Shown here one piece after another: positions 25,989 through 34,378 of a DNA stretch of 64,000 nucleotides; the first letter of the stretch is position 1, and each line of letters begins with the position of its first letter. Position numbers and translations under genes: made by a program. The stretch spans positions 1,178,001 to 1,242,000 of the forward strand of contig NZ_CP091788.1 in the NCBI RefSeq assembly GCF_022024055.1, in the 5' to 3' direction. Under the pieces are notes generated by a model. It had not been told where the DNA came from. It ran no database searches and saw nothing but the letters and a program-made list of their open reading frames with translations. Origin of the DNA: Prevotella sp. E2-28 (GTDB taxonomy: Bacteria > Bacteroidota > Bacteroidia > Bacteroidales > Bacteroidaceae).

Positions 25989-26690
25989 TTAAGAGAATTC
26001 AATAATTGCGCTTACTTCTTCGCCTATGGACAAGGAGATGATAATTGTGTTGTCGTGTCTGTAGATGGTAGGAACGAGCATATCGCCAAGTTTTGCTGCC
26101 ACCCGGTATTCTACCCGAAGACCAGTTACGACGAGGTCTTCCGGCAACAGTTCCATTGCCATGCGGACATAGTTGGCATTGTTCATGTGCTTGTTGTAGT
26201 CGATGTCGGCACGTAGCACTTTGATTGGTTCAAGAACCTCGCCACCGTCCTTGGGCAGAATGATGCGGCGATCCTTATAGTCCATGTCCAACTTGGGGTC
26301 AAGTGTCATAGACTGGATGGTTGCATCATCCACACGTTTCAGTTTGCCTGCCGCCTTATCAACGAATGCTCCCATGCTCCATGTCTTGTAGCAAGGCTTG
26401 CCTTGTGAATCATAGATAAAGGTGTTGCGGAATCCGAACATGAGCTTCATGCCATAGACGGAGGTGGTCACCGTCAGTTCCTCTTTGTAGTCAGGCACAC
26501 GGATAATCTTAACCTGTCGTGTTGCCAAGAGCTGCGCCATATTTTGCTGCAAGAAGTAGTCCTTGACCTCCGGCTCACTGTCGATCCACATCTCTGAGCA
26601 GTCCTGCATCATCTGGAGAGCGGAGTAGAGTTTCAGCTTTCCTTCGCTGTCGCAGGTGCTTGTCGTTACTTTATAATTCAAACTGTGCAT
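25989..26690 (-). CDS. Acyl-ACP thioesterase, double hotdog
   Basis: 233 residues, two hotdog domains. The second carries the catalytic part ADIDYNKHMNNANYVRMAME (D-x-N/D-x-H-x-N-N), as in plant FatA and bacterial acyl-ACP thioesterases. The first has LQMMQDCSEMW and ATRQVKIIR. It releases fatty acids from ACP and so may set chain length or produce free fatty acids. It lies between two flavodoxin-like genes on the same strand. Confidence 0.9.
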   Translation of the reverse strand: MHSLNYKVTTSTCDSEGKLKLYSALQMMQDCSEMWIDSEPEVKDYFLQQNMAQLLATRQVKIIRVPDYKEELTVTTSVYGMKLMFGFRNTFIYDSQGKPCYKTWSMGAFVDKAAGKLKRVDDATIQSMTLDPKLDMDYKDRRIILPKDGGEVLEPIKVLRADIDYNKHMNNANYVRMAMELLPEDLVVTGLRVEYRVAAKLGDMLVPTIYRHDNTIIISLSIGEEVSAIIEFS

Positions 26691-26716
26691 GATTATTTCT
26701 TCTTTGTTTTAGTATG

Positions 26717-27373
26717 TTATTCCTTGGCCTTTGCCACCAGTCGCTTGCCCAGTTCGAAGGCTTTTTCGAGGTCGATGGGGAATTGCGTGTCGCGTACCTC
26801 TGCCTTGTGAACCTCGCTGAAAGTGGCGGCATCGTAGCGGTCGTAGTTCGGGAACTGATATGTGTCGTAGGAGCATAGTACTTCCGTAGGGCCGAACACA
26901 CCGAGTTGCTGGGCAGAGGCGTCCATCAGGATATGATAGTTCATCTGACGATATACTTCTTCATTAGGGCAGTTCATCGTATAGATGGTAGCCGAACAGA
27001 TGCGCTTCAGTACGACGGGCTTGGAATAGTCGGAGTAGTTGACAGCGGGAAACTCCATTCGCTCCATAAAGGCACGTAGTGCTGCTGAGGGGTAGCCGCA
27101 ATAGTTGGGTGAGCCGCACGCCAGCACGTCGGCCTCCACGGCTTTCTGGAGTATGGGCTGCAGGTCGTCCTTGAAAGAGCAGACACCCTTTTTGCCGCCC
27201 TTGACCTTACAAGCGAAACACGACATACAGCCCTTGTAGTTCAGGCTGCGGTCGTAGAGATTCACCAGTTCTACCTCGGCACCAGCCTCCCTGGCACCAT
27301 CCATGGCACGCTTCAGCAGCTGTGCCGTATTGCCGTTCTTACGCGGACTTCCATTGATAAATAATGCTTTCAT
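26717..27373 (-). CDS. Flavodoxin-fold FMN reductase, iron-sulfur flavoprotein type (second copy)
   Basis: 218 residues from the ATG at 27373. The upstream frame start at 27397 lies in an AT repeat and is unlikely. FMN loop ALFINGSPRKNGNTAQLL, cysteine cluster NYKGCMSCFACKVKGGKKGV with a further Cys just after it, and VLACGSPNYCGYPSAALRAF. Only moderately similar to the copy at 25356, so probably an old duplication or two family members. Same role class: NAD(P)H:FMN electron transfer. Confidence 0.88.
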   Translation of the reverse strand: MKALFINGSPRKNGNTAQLLKRAMDGAREAGAEVELVNLYDRSLNYKGCMSCFACKVKGGKKGVCSFKDDLQPILQKAVEADVLACGSPNYCGYPSAALRAFMERMEFPAVNYSDYSKPVVLKRICSATIYTMNCPNEEVYRQMNYHILMDASAQQLGVFGPTEVLCSYDTYQFPNYDRYDAATFSEVHKAEVRDTQFPIDLEKAFELGKRLVAKAKE

Positions 27374-27376
27374 AAT

Positions 27377-27451
27377 TTTTAAAGTTTCAAGTTTCACCTT
27401 TGACCTTTAAGTTTTAAGCTTTAAGCCTTTGACTTTTGACTTTAGACCTTT
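27377..27451. repeat. Degenerate TTTGAC/TTTAAG short repeats
   Basis: Seven-base units such as TTTGACC, TTTAAGT, TTTAAGC and TTTGACT alternate through 75 bases between the FMN reductase and MmcQ genes. Part of the tract is read as the last residues of the MmcQ protein. It looks like slipped-strand expansion. Confidence 0.55.
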
Positions 27452-27803
27452 CTTGCTCTCGCTTACTCGCATACTTGGCCTTTACAATCTCAAAAGAGTT
27501 TCGTGTCAGCTCCTTTAGCAAGTCATCTGGCGCAGAATTTGGGTTGATGCCTATCCAGTGCTTGGGCGATTCGTTGTACGGATTGCCAATACACTCATAC
27601 TGTGCCTTCAGGTCCTCGATGCGCTTAGGCTGGCATTTCAGTGATATGACAGAGAAGTCATTGCAATCGAAGAATGAGAACATGTGTCCCATGACGTAGA
27701 ACACCAATACTCCCTCTCCGCTCTTGAATTTTTGGAAAGGTAGTTTCTCTTCAATATCCGTGCCTAATGACAGGCAATACTCACGATAGTCTTCTATGTT
27801 CAT
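27414..27803 (-). CDS. MmcQ/YjbR family protein
   Basis: 129 residues, CyaY-like fold of the MmcQ/YjbR family: start MNIEDYREYCLSL, then LVFYVMGHMFSFFDC and the conserved HWIGINPNSAPDDLLKEL. It is called DNA-binding from homology, but the biochemical role is not settled. The last 15 residues (REQERSKVKSQRLKA) are read from an AT repeat and look like a run-on. The ATG overlaps the stop of the acyltransferase-fold gene by four bases. Confidence 0.85.
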   Translation of the reverse strand: MNIEDYREYCLSLGTDIEEKLPFQKFKSGEGVLVFYVMGHMFSFFDCNDFSVISLKCQPKRIEDLKAQYECIGNPYNESPKHWIGINPNSAPDDLLKELTRNSFEIVKAKYASKREQERSKVKSQRLKA

Positions 27804-29116
27804 TTCTGCTTAGCATTTCGATAATCGGCAATGGGGGCTATCTGTAGCGGATGACGGTCTGGAATCTCGTAAGTCAGCCCCTGCTGATGCAGCTCGTCGA
27901 GGAACGTATCAAGATATACATCGGTTGCAAAACGCTGCATGAAACTGATGCTGAAAACACCTGCGGCAGCACTTACTTCCACTACAATCATATAGGCAGA
28001 GTCGGTCTCTGTGCGCATCTCCCTGATATATTGTTCTGCAGCACCAAGACCAGCCTTCCCTACATAGCTGAACATGCATGAACCGTACTGCTGGCTCAGT
28101 TGGTTTGTTGGAGCAAAGGCCTGATAGCGGGCTTGAAGCGTGGGCAGTTGTTCCACCCTTTCCATCCGGTCTTGGGTCTGCCAGAAATAGTCTTGCAGGT
28201 TGTCTGGATAAGTCTGCTCGGCTATCATCTTGCGGAAAGCTGCTATCTGAGTATCAAAGTCCGCCTGCTGCATATCTTGCCCCAGTGGCAGGAACAGTCC
28301 GCCTACTTGTGAATGGTGTGCCGCAGTGGTTCCGAGTGTCTTTCTCAAATCAACTGCTACTGTAACGGTTGGTGCCAGAGGCGCACTCTCTGGATGCAGA
28401 CGGGCGATGGCTCTTGCCTGAAGCAGGGTTAGGAAAGAAGTAGGCGTGGCACCGCATGCCCGCACACGCTTCATCATCTGCTCCTCAGAGATGCGTATCT
28501 GTACCACTTCTTTCTTATTAGCAAGGGGTACGATGGCATCGGTGGCCAGATTGATAACCTTAGGACGTTCAGGCAGCTGCTGCGGGTGGATGCTCGTTGG
28601 TCTTGGCAGTGTGGCAGGATCAGTCCATTCTGCCTCGTCGATGATGTCACCTGCCACCCAGACTCCTGCAGGGTCTAACTCACTATCGTAGCGTCGCCGG
28701 CAGTATTCATAGAGCAATGTCTTGAGGATGCGATAGGCGGCAGTCCCGTCGATGAGCGCATGAAAGAAATCCAATGCCACGCAATCGTCCCACCACGCGA
28801 ATGCCATCAGATGCTCATTGGCTTCTTCACTGCACAAGCATACCGGCTGACGGCTGTTGGTTACTTTCCAGGGCAGTGGATTGTCATGGTAAACATAATG
28901 TTCGCTGCCGTCAGCATCGCATTCGACACCGAGTTTTACGCAGAGGTAGGGGTATCTCGTCTGTGCTGCTGCCACTGCTTCTTCGAACAGATGCCTATCC
29001 ACATCATCCTTCATCTGCAGAATGATGCGCACTGTCATAGGGTACTCGTCATCGGCCCTATTCAAGTAGAAACGCTCAATATATAATCTCTGCATCGGTC
29101 GGTTTAGATTTGTCAA
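27800..29116 (-). CDS. Condensation/acyltransferase-fold protein (CAT-like, HxxxDG)
   Basis: 438 residues with the two-lobed chloramphenicol-acetyltransferase fold used by NRPS condensation domains, alcohol acyltransferases and PapA-type enzymes. Active-site motif FFHALIDGTAA (HxxxDG) near residue 133, and the second-lobe region VAVDLRKTLG. There is no NRPS or PKS gene nearby, so a free-standing acyltransferase for a lipid or small alcohol is more likely (inference). Stop and start overlap with MmcQ (ATGA). Confidence 0.72.
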   Translation of the reverse strand: MTNLNRPMQRLYIERFYLNRADDEYPMTVRIILQMKDDVDRHLFEEAVAAAQTRYPYLCVKLGVECDADGSEHYVYHDNPLPWKVTNSRQPVCLCSEEANEHLMAFAWWDDCVALDFFHALIDGTAAYRILKTLLYEYCRRRYDSELDPAGVWVAGDIIDEAEWTDPATLPRPTSIHPQQLPERPKVINLATDAIVPLANKKEVVQIRISEEQMMKRVRACGATPTSFLTLLQARAIARLHPESAPLAPTVTVAVDLRKTLGTTAAHHSQVGGLFLPLGQDMQQADFDTQIAAFRKMIAEQTYPDNLQDYFWQTQDRMERVEQLPTLQARYQAFAPTNQLSQQYGSCMFSYVGKAGLGAAEQYIREMRTETDSAYMIVVEVSAAAGVFSISFMQRFATDVYLDTFLDELHQQGLTYEIPDRHPLQIAPIADYRNAKQK

Positions 29117-29119
29117 AGT

Positions 29120-30061
29120 CTATTTGCTTTGCATGAACAGCCAGTCGCGCACTGCTGCAATCTTATAGCCGTAGTCAAAAGATGCCATATGCTCCATACC
29201 TTTGCCTGATTCAGGGAGTACACTGCCTGCCTCCCACTTGATGAAGTTGATATTGCCGCCCTTGTCTATCAGTTCCTCGGCCAATCGTTCCTGTTCTTCG
29301 CTTGGAAGCTTTGCACTCCATGATGCTGAGTCAACACGGGCATTGTTCTCTTTCAGCACTTTTGCCAAGTCTCTCATGCCACCCGATGCTTTCTGGTCGC
29401 CACCAGCCACGATGTAGAAGAAATGCTTCTTGCCGAAGTCTTGCATTTTCGAAGTGTCCCACTGGCTACTGACAAAGAGAGAAGCCGCAAAGAGATCGGG
29501 ATGTGTGATGTTGAAGTAGAACGACATCATGCCACCCATTGACTGTCCTGTGGTGTATAGTCGGTTGGTATCTACATTGTATTCCTTGCAGACGGTTTGA
29601 AGCAGTCGGATGGTCATCTCCACCTCGTCGGTGGTGCTCCAATCATCCTGCACGGCCCAGTCGGTATATTGCGGAACCAATACGAATGAAGGATGCTTCT
29701 GCTGGTCTCTGTCGGACGCAAACTCCAAGGCGCCGTAGCCCTGCGTGAGCGGAGCCGCCACGTCCTTACCTACGGTACTGGCATCGGCCATGAACAACAC
29801 TAATGGGAGTTTGTGACCTGCCTCGGCACCTTCGGGAACAAGCAGGTTATAGGCCATTGTCTTACCCGTCTTGGCATCCTCGAAGGTGAGCTGTCTGAAC
29901 TTCTTCAGTGTCTCGTTCTTCAAGGCAACAAACGTGCTGTCAGAATCCTTGTTAACACTCATACCGCCACCCATGCGCGGCCCTCTTTCTCCGCCTTTCT
30001 TCTGGGCACAGGCAGTCAGGCACATGAGACCTACTGCCAGCAAAAACATTACTTTCTTCAT
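29120..30061 (-). CDS. Lipoprotein esterase, alpha/beta hydrolase (PHB-depolymerase/peptidase S9-like)
   Basis: About 313 residues from the ATG at 30061. The lipoprotein signal (KVMFLLAVGLMCLTAC) ends in an LTAC lipobox, then a Gly-rich linker. The hydrolase domain has LPLVLFMADAS (oxyanion strand), the nucleophile elbow TTGQSMGGMMSFY, and a C-terminal histidine in GMEHMASFDYGY. It probably works at the cell surface as an esterase on acylated glycans, given the GH neighbours. Upstream TTG/ATG candidates before 30061 would spoil the signal peptide. Confidence 0.85.
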   Translation of the reverse strand: MKKVMFLLAVGLMCLTACAQKKGGERGPRMGGGMSVNKDSDSTFVALKNETLKKFRQLTFEDAKTGKTMAYNLLVPEGAEAGHKLPLVLFMADASTVGKDVAAPLTQGYGALEFASDRDQQKHPSFVLVPQYTDWAVQDDWSTTDEVEMTIRLLQTVCKEYNVDTNRLYTTGQSMGGMMSFYFNITHPDLFAASLFVSSQWDTSKMQDFGKKHFFYIVAGGDQKASGGMRDLAKVLKENNARVDSASWSAKLPSEEQERLAEELIDKGGNINFIKWEAGSVLPESGKGMEHMASFDYGYKIAAVRDWLFMQSK

Positions 30062-30141
30062 ATTTTCTTGGAGTGTTTCGAGTCGCGGCTCTGGTCTCTG
30101 CCAAGACCTTTTTAAGTGAATTATATTATGTGTTTGTTTGC

Positions 30142-30155
30142 TAAATTGGAATTTA
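30142..30155. repeat. Junction palindrome TAAATTGGAATTTA (one of six)
   Basis: Perfect 14-bp palindrome except for its GG core, a few bases beyond the stop of the GH106-like gene. Other copies: 21875-21888, 31605-31618 (CG core), 32417-32430 (degenerate), 33180-33193 and 33910-33923. All lie at junctions of this minus-strand block. Confidence 0.8.
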
Positions 30156-30159
30156 TATT

Positions 30160-31605
30160 CTATTCCATTCCTCTGGTCGTAATCCCTTGCATCGGATTCC
30201 ACAACTCCTGGTGTCCGTCGGGGAAAGTGACCTCAAACAGAGAATCATCAGTAAAGCGGATGAAGGTACCATCGGATAAGATGCGACGGTCGTTAGCACC
30301 ATCCAACGGCTTGCCCAACTGCAGCATGAAGTTGCAACGGCGAAGATAGGTAACAAGTGGCTTCAGGTCGGATGCATGTTGGCTGCGACGGTCGAAGTAG
30401 GTGCCGAACCAAGGGCGGACAGCGGGTTTGCGGTCGTTGCCTGGCTGCGAAATCATGACATGAAGGATGCTTGCATTGATGCCTGCATGGAAGTAGCGGT
30501 CGGCTATGGGCTTTAGCTTCTCAAAGCTCCAGTCATCCTTTGCCAGTTCAGGCCAACCATCGGTGAAACTCTCAGCCCATACTCTGTTCTTGCCACTGCG
30601 ACGTGCGGAACCGAGAGCTGCATCTACCTCTTTCTGGCGGAATTTGCGATCGTCCACCCAAAATTCCGCAGCAACCTCGTCGGCTGCACTGCCGTAGGTG
30701 ATGCTGTTGGCAGGGAAGGGACTGTGAGCGTAGGGCTCACACCAAGTGCGCAGACCATATTCATGGGCTTTCTCAGTCAGTCCGCCCATATACTCTGAAG
30801 CTACCAGGTCGGCAATGAGCCGATCGAGATCCTTCTGACAAGCGGGGTTGGTGTAGTCAAGCTCATAGCCGAAACGCTGACGGAACTTTGAAAAGATAGA
30901 ATCGGTGTAGTTTTGCTTCCCACGTTCCCAACTGTCCACAACAACGGTGGTCAGCGTGGGGCGGTCCTTCTGAGGGATACGGCGCAGAATCTCACCAATG
31001 AATGCCTCGAAGTGTTTCTGCACGTGCACCTTCGAGAGTTTGTCTACCTCCAGCCCCTGTGCATCGGGCGAACAGGGAGAGCACATTACGTCGGTGCCCT
31101 CTTTGGTCTTACAGACTTCAATGCCATGGGACGTCCAGTTGCGCATAGCTTCCTCGGGCTTCACCCATGGCCCACCCGACTGACTCCATCCTGGACAGTT
31201 GAACAAGCCCATCTCGATGCCCAGCCGACCGGCTGTTTTCAGTGCCGTACGCAGATTCTTCCACCACAGGCGGCTCTGAAATTTGTTTTTGCCGAAAGCC
31301 TGCCCCTCCCAAGGATTATCCCATGTCGTTCGGTTGCGAATGTCGGTGGCCAGGAATGCCAGCGTGATGCCGTTCTCCTTCATCCACTCCAAGTCGGCCA
31401 CAACACCTTTAGGATCCACCTGCTCGTTCACCCAATAATAGTAGCATCCTACGCGGATGCTGTCGGGCGGTGTGAGAAACGCTTGCCATAGGCGTTCGCG
31501 AGGGTTATTATTTGCTGTCTGTGCATGGACTATCAGAGTGAAAGCGAGCATAGCCATAAACAGCAGGTAACTTTTCTTCAAAAATTGTATTTTGCTATTT
31601 TCCAT
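30160..31605 (-). CDS. GH106-like glycoside hydrolase, short form
   Basis: 481 residues with a signal peptide (YLLFMAMLAFTLIVHAQ). The N-terminal TIM-barrel part resembles GH106 (alpha-L-rhamnosidase) proteins: YYYWVNEQVDPKGVVADLEW, LFNCPGWSQSGGPWVKPEEA, then VVVDSWERGKQNY and AESFTDGWPELAKDDW. It stops after FTDDSLFEVTFPDGHQELW, whereas GH106 proteins usually run to about 900-1,100 residues with beta-sandwich domains. It may be a short subfamily or a gene that lost its middle in frame, as its neighbours did. Likely extracellular and acting on plant pectin-type glycans. Confidence 0.65.
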   Translation of the reverse strand: MENSKIQFLKKSYLLFMAMLAFTLIVHAQTANNNPRERLWQAFLTPPDSIRVGCYYYWVNEQVDPKGVVADLEWMKENGITLAFLATDIRNRTTWDNPWEGQAFGKNKFQSRLWWKNLRTALKTAGRLGIEMGLFNCPGWSQSGGPWVKPEEAMRNWTSHGIEVCKTKEGTDVMCSPCSPDAQGLEVDKLSKVHVQKHFEAFIGEILRRIPQKDRPTLTTVVVDSWERGKQNYTDSIFSKFRQRFGYELDYTNPACQKDLDRLIADLVASEYMGGLTEKAHEYGLRTWCEPYAHSPFPANSITYGSAADEVAAEFWVDDRKFRQKEVDAALGSARRSGKNRVWAESFTDGWPELAKDDWSFEKLKPIADRYFHAGINASILHVMISQPGNDRKPAVRPWFGTYFDRRSQHASDLKPLVTYLRRCNFMLQLGKPLDGANDRRILSDGTFIRFTDDSLFEVTFPDGHQELWNPMQGITTRGME

Positions 31606-31618
31606 AAATTCCGATTTA
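31605..31618. repeat. Junction palindrome copy TAAATTCCGATTTA
   Basis: Copy of the 14-bp junction palindrome with one core change. It overlaps the ATG of the GH106-like gene, so it can act on initiation there. Confidence 0.7.
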
Positions 31619-31620
31619 TC

Positions 31621-31773
31621 TTAATGCACTTCCATCTTTGAGAACAGGTTGATTACGATAACGCCTGCCATAATCAGCGCAATACCGATATAGGCTGGTA
31701 AATCGGGTACTTGCTTAAACACAAAGAATGTCTCTAAGACAATGGCACCTATCAGAAACAGCCATTCTTTCAT
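31621..31773 (-). pseudogene. SMR-transporter gene reduced to its first and last helices
   Basis: A 50-codon frame starts MKEWLFLIGAIVLETFF, which reads like the first helix of an SMR protein including its essential Glu, and continues directly into KQVPDLPAYIGIALIMAGVI and VINLFSKMEVH, which reads like the last SMR helix (compare EmrE: DLPAIIGM...INLLS). Roughly 55 central residues are missing and the frame is kept. The ATG overlaps the stop of the GNAT gene. A two-helix protein is unlikely to transport. Confidence 0.7.
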
Positions 31774-32384
31774 TTGCTCTCAGATGATATGTCTTTCTTA
31801 TAGATATATGTGGTGTAGCCAGGAGCATAGGAGTCATAGACCTCGCTGAGAAACTGACCTGCCAGTGTGAAACCATGCTGAGGGTAGTATTCGTGGGTGC
31901 AACTGGTGTCAGTCCAAAGGTAAAGATGTCTTAGGCTTCTGCACTGGAACTCCTCCATCATTGCCTGTAGTAACAGTTTCCCACAGCCTTTCTGATTGCT
32001 GATGAAAAGCGATAGTTTCACATCACCATCACTCATGCACTGCACCGTTTTCCCGTCAACCTCCAACATATAGTCGGCCAATAGACGGAAACGTTCACGC
32101 TCATGGTCGGTCATCTGGGCCTCAATGTTTTCACGCCACTGACTGACATCTGCTTTGTCATCATGGAAGTTGGCAAACAACACCCCATGAATCATACCAT
32201 CATCGCCCACAGCTTTCAATGCCAGCGAGGGATTGCTGTAGTTATAGCGGAGGATGTACTCTGCCACTGCATCGATAAACCATTGCCGTTCATCGGCATA
32301 AAATTCGCCCCATGCACCAGCAGCCAGCGATGCTGCTTTGGCAAAATCATCATTCGTGAATTTCTCAATTTTCATTTCTATCAT
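31770..32384 (-). CDS. GNAT-family N-acetyltransferase
   Basis: 204 residues. C-terminal GNAT fold: strand VKLSLFISNQKGCGKLLLQA (acetyl-CoA loop, Q/N-x-G-x-G) and the late motif YYPQHGFTLAGQF. The N-terminal half (FAKAASLAAGAWGEFYADE) is the usual first lobe. The acceptor is unknown. ATG upstream codons MIEMKIEKF allow two close starts. The gene is followed without gap by the broken SMR gene. Confidence 0.85.
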   Translation of the reverse strand: MIEMKIEKFTNDDFAKAASLAAGAWGEFYADERQWFIDAVAEYILRYNYSNPSLALKAVGDDGMIHGVLFANFHDDKADVSQWRENIEAQMTDHERERFRLLADYMLEVDGKTVQCMSDGDVKLSLFISNQKGCGKLLLQAMMEEFQCRSLRHLYLWTDTSCTHEYYPQHGFTLAGQFLSEVYDSYAPGYTTYIYKKDISSESK

Positions 32385-32416
32385 AATTGTTTTATTAAAG
32401 ATTTATAATTCTCAAA

Positions 32417-32430
32417 TAAATTGGAAAATT
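32417..32430. repeat. Degenerate copy of the junction palindrome
   Basis: TAAATTGGAAAATT overlaps the stop codon of the DUF1349 gene; the right arm has two changes from the consensus. Confidence 0.5.
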
Positions 32431-33160
32431 ACTCGTCAGGCTGCTGACCGTCGTGAGCCTTCCATGCGCACTCGGTAATCTTCATGTCCGAGAAGACTGC
32501 CGTGAAGGATGACTCCTCGGGCGAACAGGCATAGATGCCAAAACTGATTTCATCGGCACCGGCATACATGTGGCAGATGCGCATCTGGCTGAACTTCTCG
32601 CCATCCGTGGAGCACTCGATGCAATAGTCGTCCTCGCGGCGCGAGAAACGGTACCACATAGTCTTCACATCGGCAGGAATGGCCGTGGTGGCCCAGTCGG
32701 AGTAGCCATTGTTCGTCACTACGCTGCCCAGGTGCTGAAACTCCTCGTTCTCGTATTCCACCGAGCCTTTCAGCCAGTTCTCGCTGCCAAGATACATCAC
32801 GATGCCACATTGGTCAAAGCGATGGTGACTGCCCGTAAAATCGGTCTTCACCACGAAACTGAAGAACTTCTCGCGGGTCTTCATCTGCAATACGGGCGCA
32901 TTGTCGTTCTGGAAGTGATAGTAAGTGCGCTGCCAGAGGTCGGTCTTCGGAGCGGTAGTGATGCGAATGGTATCATTCTTGATTTCACATGCGGCAGGCT
33001 CCCGCGTCCATTGGAGGTTGTCCAGATTGATGTGGCCGCTGTCAGAGAGTGCCACCTTTACGTTGTCTACGAAATCCATAGTCGTTACTTGTTTGTTCTG
33101 CTGTCAGCATGCCGTGAGCATGAGACCAGCGCAGAGAAATGAGAATTGTTGCTTTTTCAT
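32429..33160 (-). pseudogene. DUF1349 lipoprotein interrupted by TGA immediately after the lipobox
   Basis: From the ATG at 33160 the frame encodes a lipoprotein signal, KKQQFSFLCAGLMLTAC, then TGA (33104-33106), then continues in the same frame as QQNKQVTTMDFVDNVKVAL into a full DUF1349 (concanavalin-like) domain with FFSFVVKTDFTGSHHRFDQC and MWYRFSRREDDYCIECSTDG. A single substitution would restore a complete 243-codon gene. Translation could restart at the ATG at 33079, making a protein without signal. The domain often accompanies glycan-processing loci. Confidence 0.75.
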
Positions 33161-33179
33161 ATTTGTTTTTATTGTCCGC

Positions 33180-33193
33180 TAAATTGGAATTTA
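33180..33193. repeat. Junction palindrome copy TAAATTGGAATTTA
   Basis: Exact copy of the 14-bp motif, one base beyond the stop codon of the esterase gene at 33195 and 20 bases before the DUF1349 start. Confidence 0.8.
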
Positions 33194-33194
33194 C

Positions 33195-33899
33195 CTAATC
33201 TCTTACTTGTGAAAACAGCCACTTTATTCTTTTTGCCGAAAAGGCATTGTCACACGCATTGCGATGTTTCTGCCCAAACAGAACGTCAAACTTTACGTTT
33301 CCTCCTGCTTTGCGGATTTCTGTAGTTAACCATTTCAGGGCATTATAACTCCTTTCTTCCGAGCCTACAGTCACATATAAAGGGGTGTTCGTATAGTCAG
33401 AAGGCTTTTCATGTTGGGCCTGACCTGAAGCGATTAAAGCAGCTGCAAATAGTTTGGGATTATCCTTCAAGATTTTCCATGTGCCACATGCACCCATAGA
33501 TGCGCCGCATATATAAATTCTGTTCATATCAATATCTTTTGTCTTCAGATGAAAGGTTATTAAATCCACCACTTTGTCTGTGTAGCCAGAATTGCCGTTC
33601 CGTCCGTCCCACTCATAGTCCTCTGGACATTGTGGAACAAGAAAGTAGGCTGGAATAGCGTTCTTCCGTAGGTATTTGTCTATCTCTTGGACACCAGCCT
33701 GAGACAGTTGCTTCTGATTGTCGTTTCCACTGGCATGTCTGCCATGAAGGTAGATGACCAAAGGAATCTTGCCCTTTACGTCATTACAGAAAACCAATTC
33801 TTGATAGAGCAGCCCATTATGCTCCATCGGCTTGAAATCCTGAGCCATTGCAAAATGACTAATGACAAGGGCTGTGAGTAATACTATATATCTTTTCAT
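33195..33899 (-). CDS. Secreted esterase/PHB-depolymerase-like alpha/beta hydrolase
   Basis: 234 residues. Signal peptide (YIVLLTALVISHFAMAQ), oxyanion strand LVIYLHGRHASGNDN, nucleophile elbow ICGASMGACGTW, and a final histidine in LFGQKHRNACDNAF. The compact domain resembles LpqC/feruloyl-esterase-like proteins that remove acyl groups from plant polysaccharides. Flanked on both sides by copies of the junction palindrome. Confidence 0.87.
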   Translation of the reverse strand: MKRYIVLLTALVISHFAMAQDFKPMEHNGLLYQELVFCNDVKGKIPLVIYLHGRHASGNDNQKQLSQAGVQEIDKYLRKNAIPAYFLVPQCPEDYEWDGRNGNSGYTDKVVDLITFHLKTKDIDMNRIYICGASMGACGTWKILKDNPKLFAAALIASGQAQHEKPSDYTNTPLYVTVGSEERSYNALKWLTTEIRKAGGNVKFDVLFGQKHRNACDNAFSAKRIKWLFSQVRD

Positions 33900-33909
33900 A
33901 ACTGAGGCG

Positions 33910-33923
33910 TAAATTCCGATTTA
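33910..33923. repeat. Junction palindrome copy TAAATTCCGATTTA
   Basis: Same variant as at 31605. It overlaps the stop codon of the small membrane protein gene and lies 11 bases before the esterase ATG. Confidence 0.7.
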
Positions 33924-34127
33924 TCGTTCTTCTGTGAATTTGTAAACTGTCCATGTGGGTAGAATGACCAATAGTAATAAGGCTATCTCCACCAAAATGT
34001 ATGACCCAAAGAAGTCAACCAGTGTCTGGAATTTCAAAACTCCATCTACAAGGAAGACCAGGAGGGCAAACCAGCAGAGAAAGAAGATGGCTGCATATTT
34101 GATTTTACGTTTCTTCAGTTTCATCAT
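33921..34127 (-). CDS. Small two-helix membrane protein
   Basis: 68 residues from the ATG at 34127. Basic N-terminus (MMKLKKRKIKY), then two hydrophobic helices (AAIFFLCWFALLVFLVDGV and ILVEIALLLLVILPTWTVY) with a short link. No family recognised. First gene of the minus-strand block behind the promoter at 34280-34287. Confidence 0.6.
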   Translation of the reverse strand: MMKLKKRKIKYAAIFFLCWFALLVFLVDGVLKFQTLVDFFGSYILVEIALLLLVILPTWTVYKFTEER

Positions 34128-34279
34128 TCGATAGTTTAATACCACTTATATCTGCGAGTCTAATGACTACTCCTTTAATTATCAATCACTTACAGATAAG
34201 CAAAACTTTAATAGGTAATGGTTTAGAAACTTCCTGTCTGCGTCGTTCTGCTTTGTTTCAATATGTCAAATATCTGATG

Positions 34280-34287
34280 CAAAGGTA
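34280..34287 (-). promoter_or_regulatory. -7 promoter box TACCTTTG at the head of the minus-strand block
   Basis: Reverse strand TACCTTTG followed by GCA, about 150 nt before the first minus-strand gene (34127). The genes that follow are closely spaced down to about 29 kb, so it may drive the esterase/glycan group. Confidence 0.55.
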
Positions 34288-34378
34288 ATCATTTTCCTCG
34301 AAATCACCAAATAATTCTTCAGTATTCTAATACAATGGCAGACAGCCCCCATTGAGAAATAAAGAAACCACAAAACTG

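Noticed and set aside
30160..31605. Calling the GH106-like gene a pseudogene
   Set aside because: It is short for GH106, but its frame, signal peptide and stop are intact. A genuine short subfamily cannot be excluded from sequence alone.
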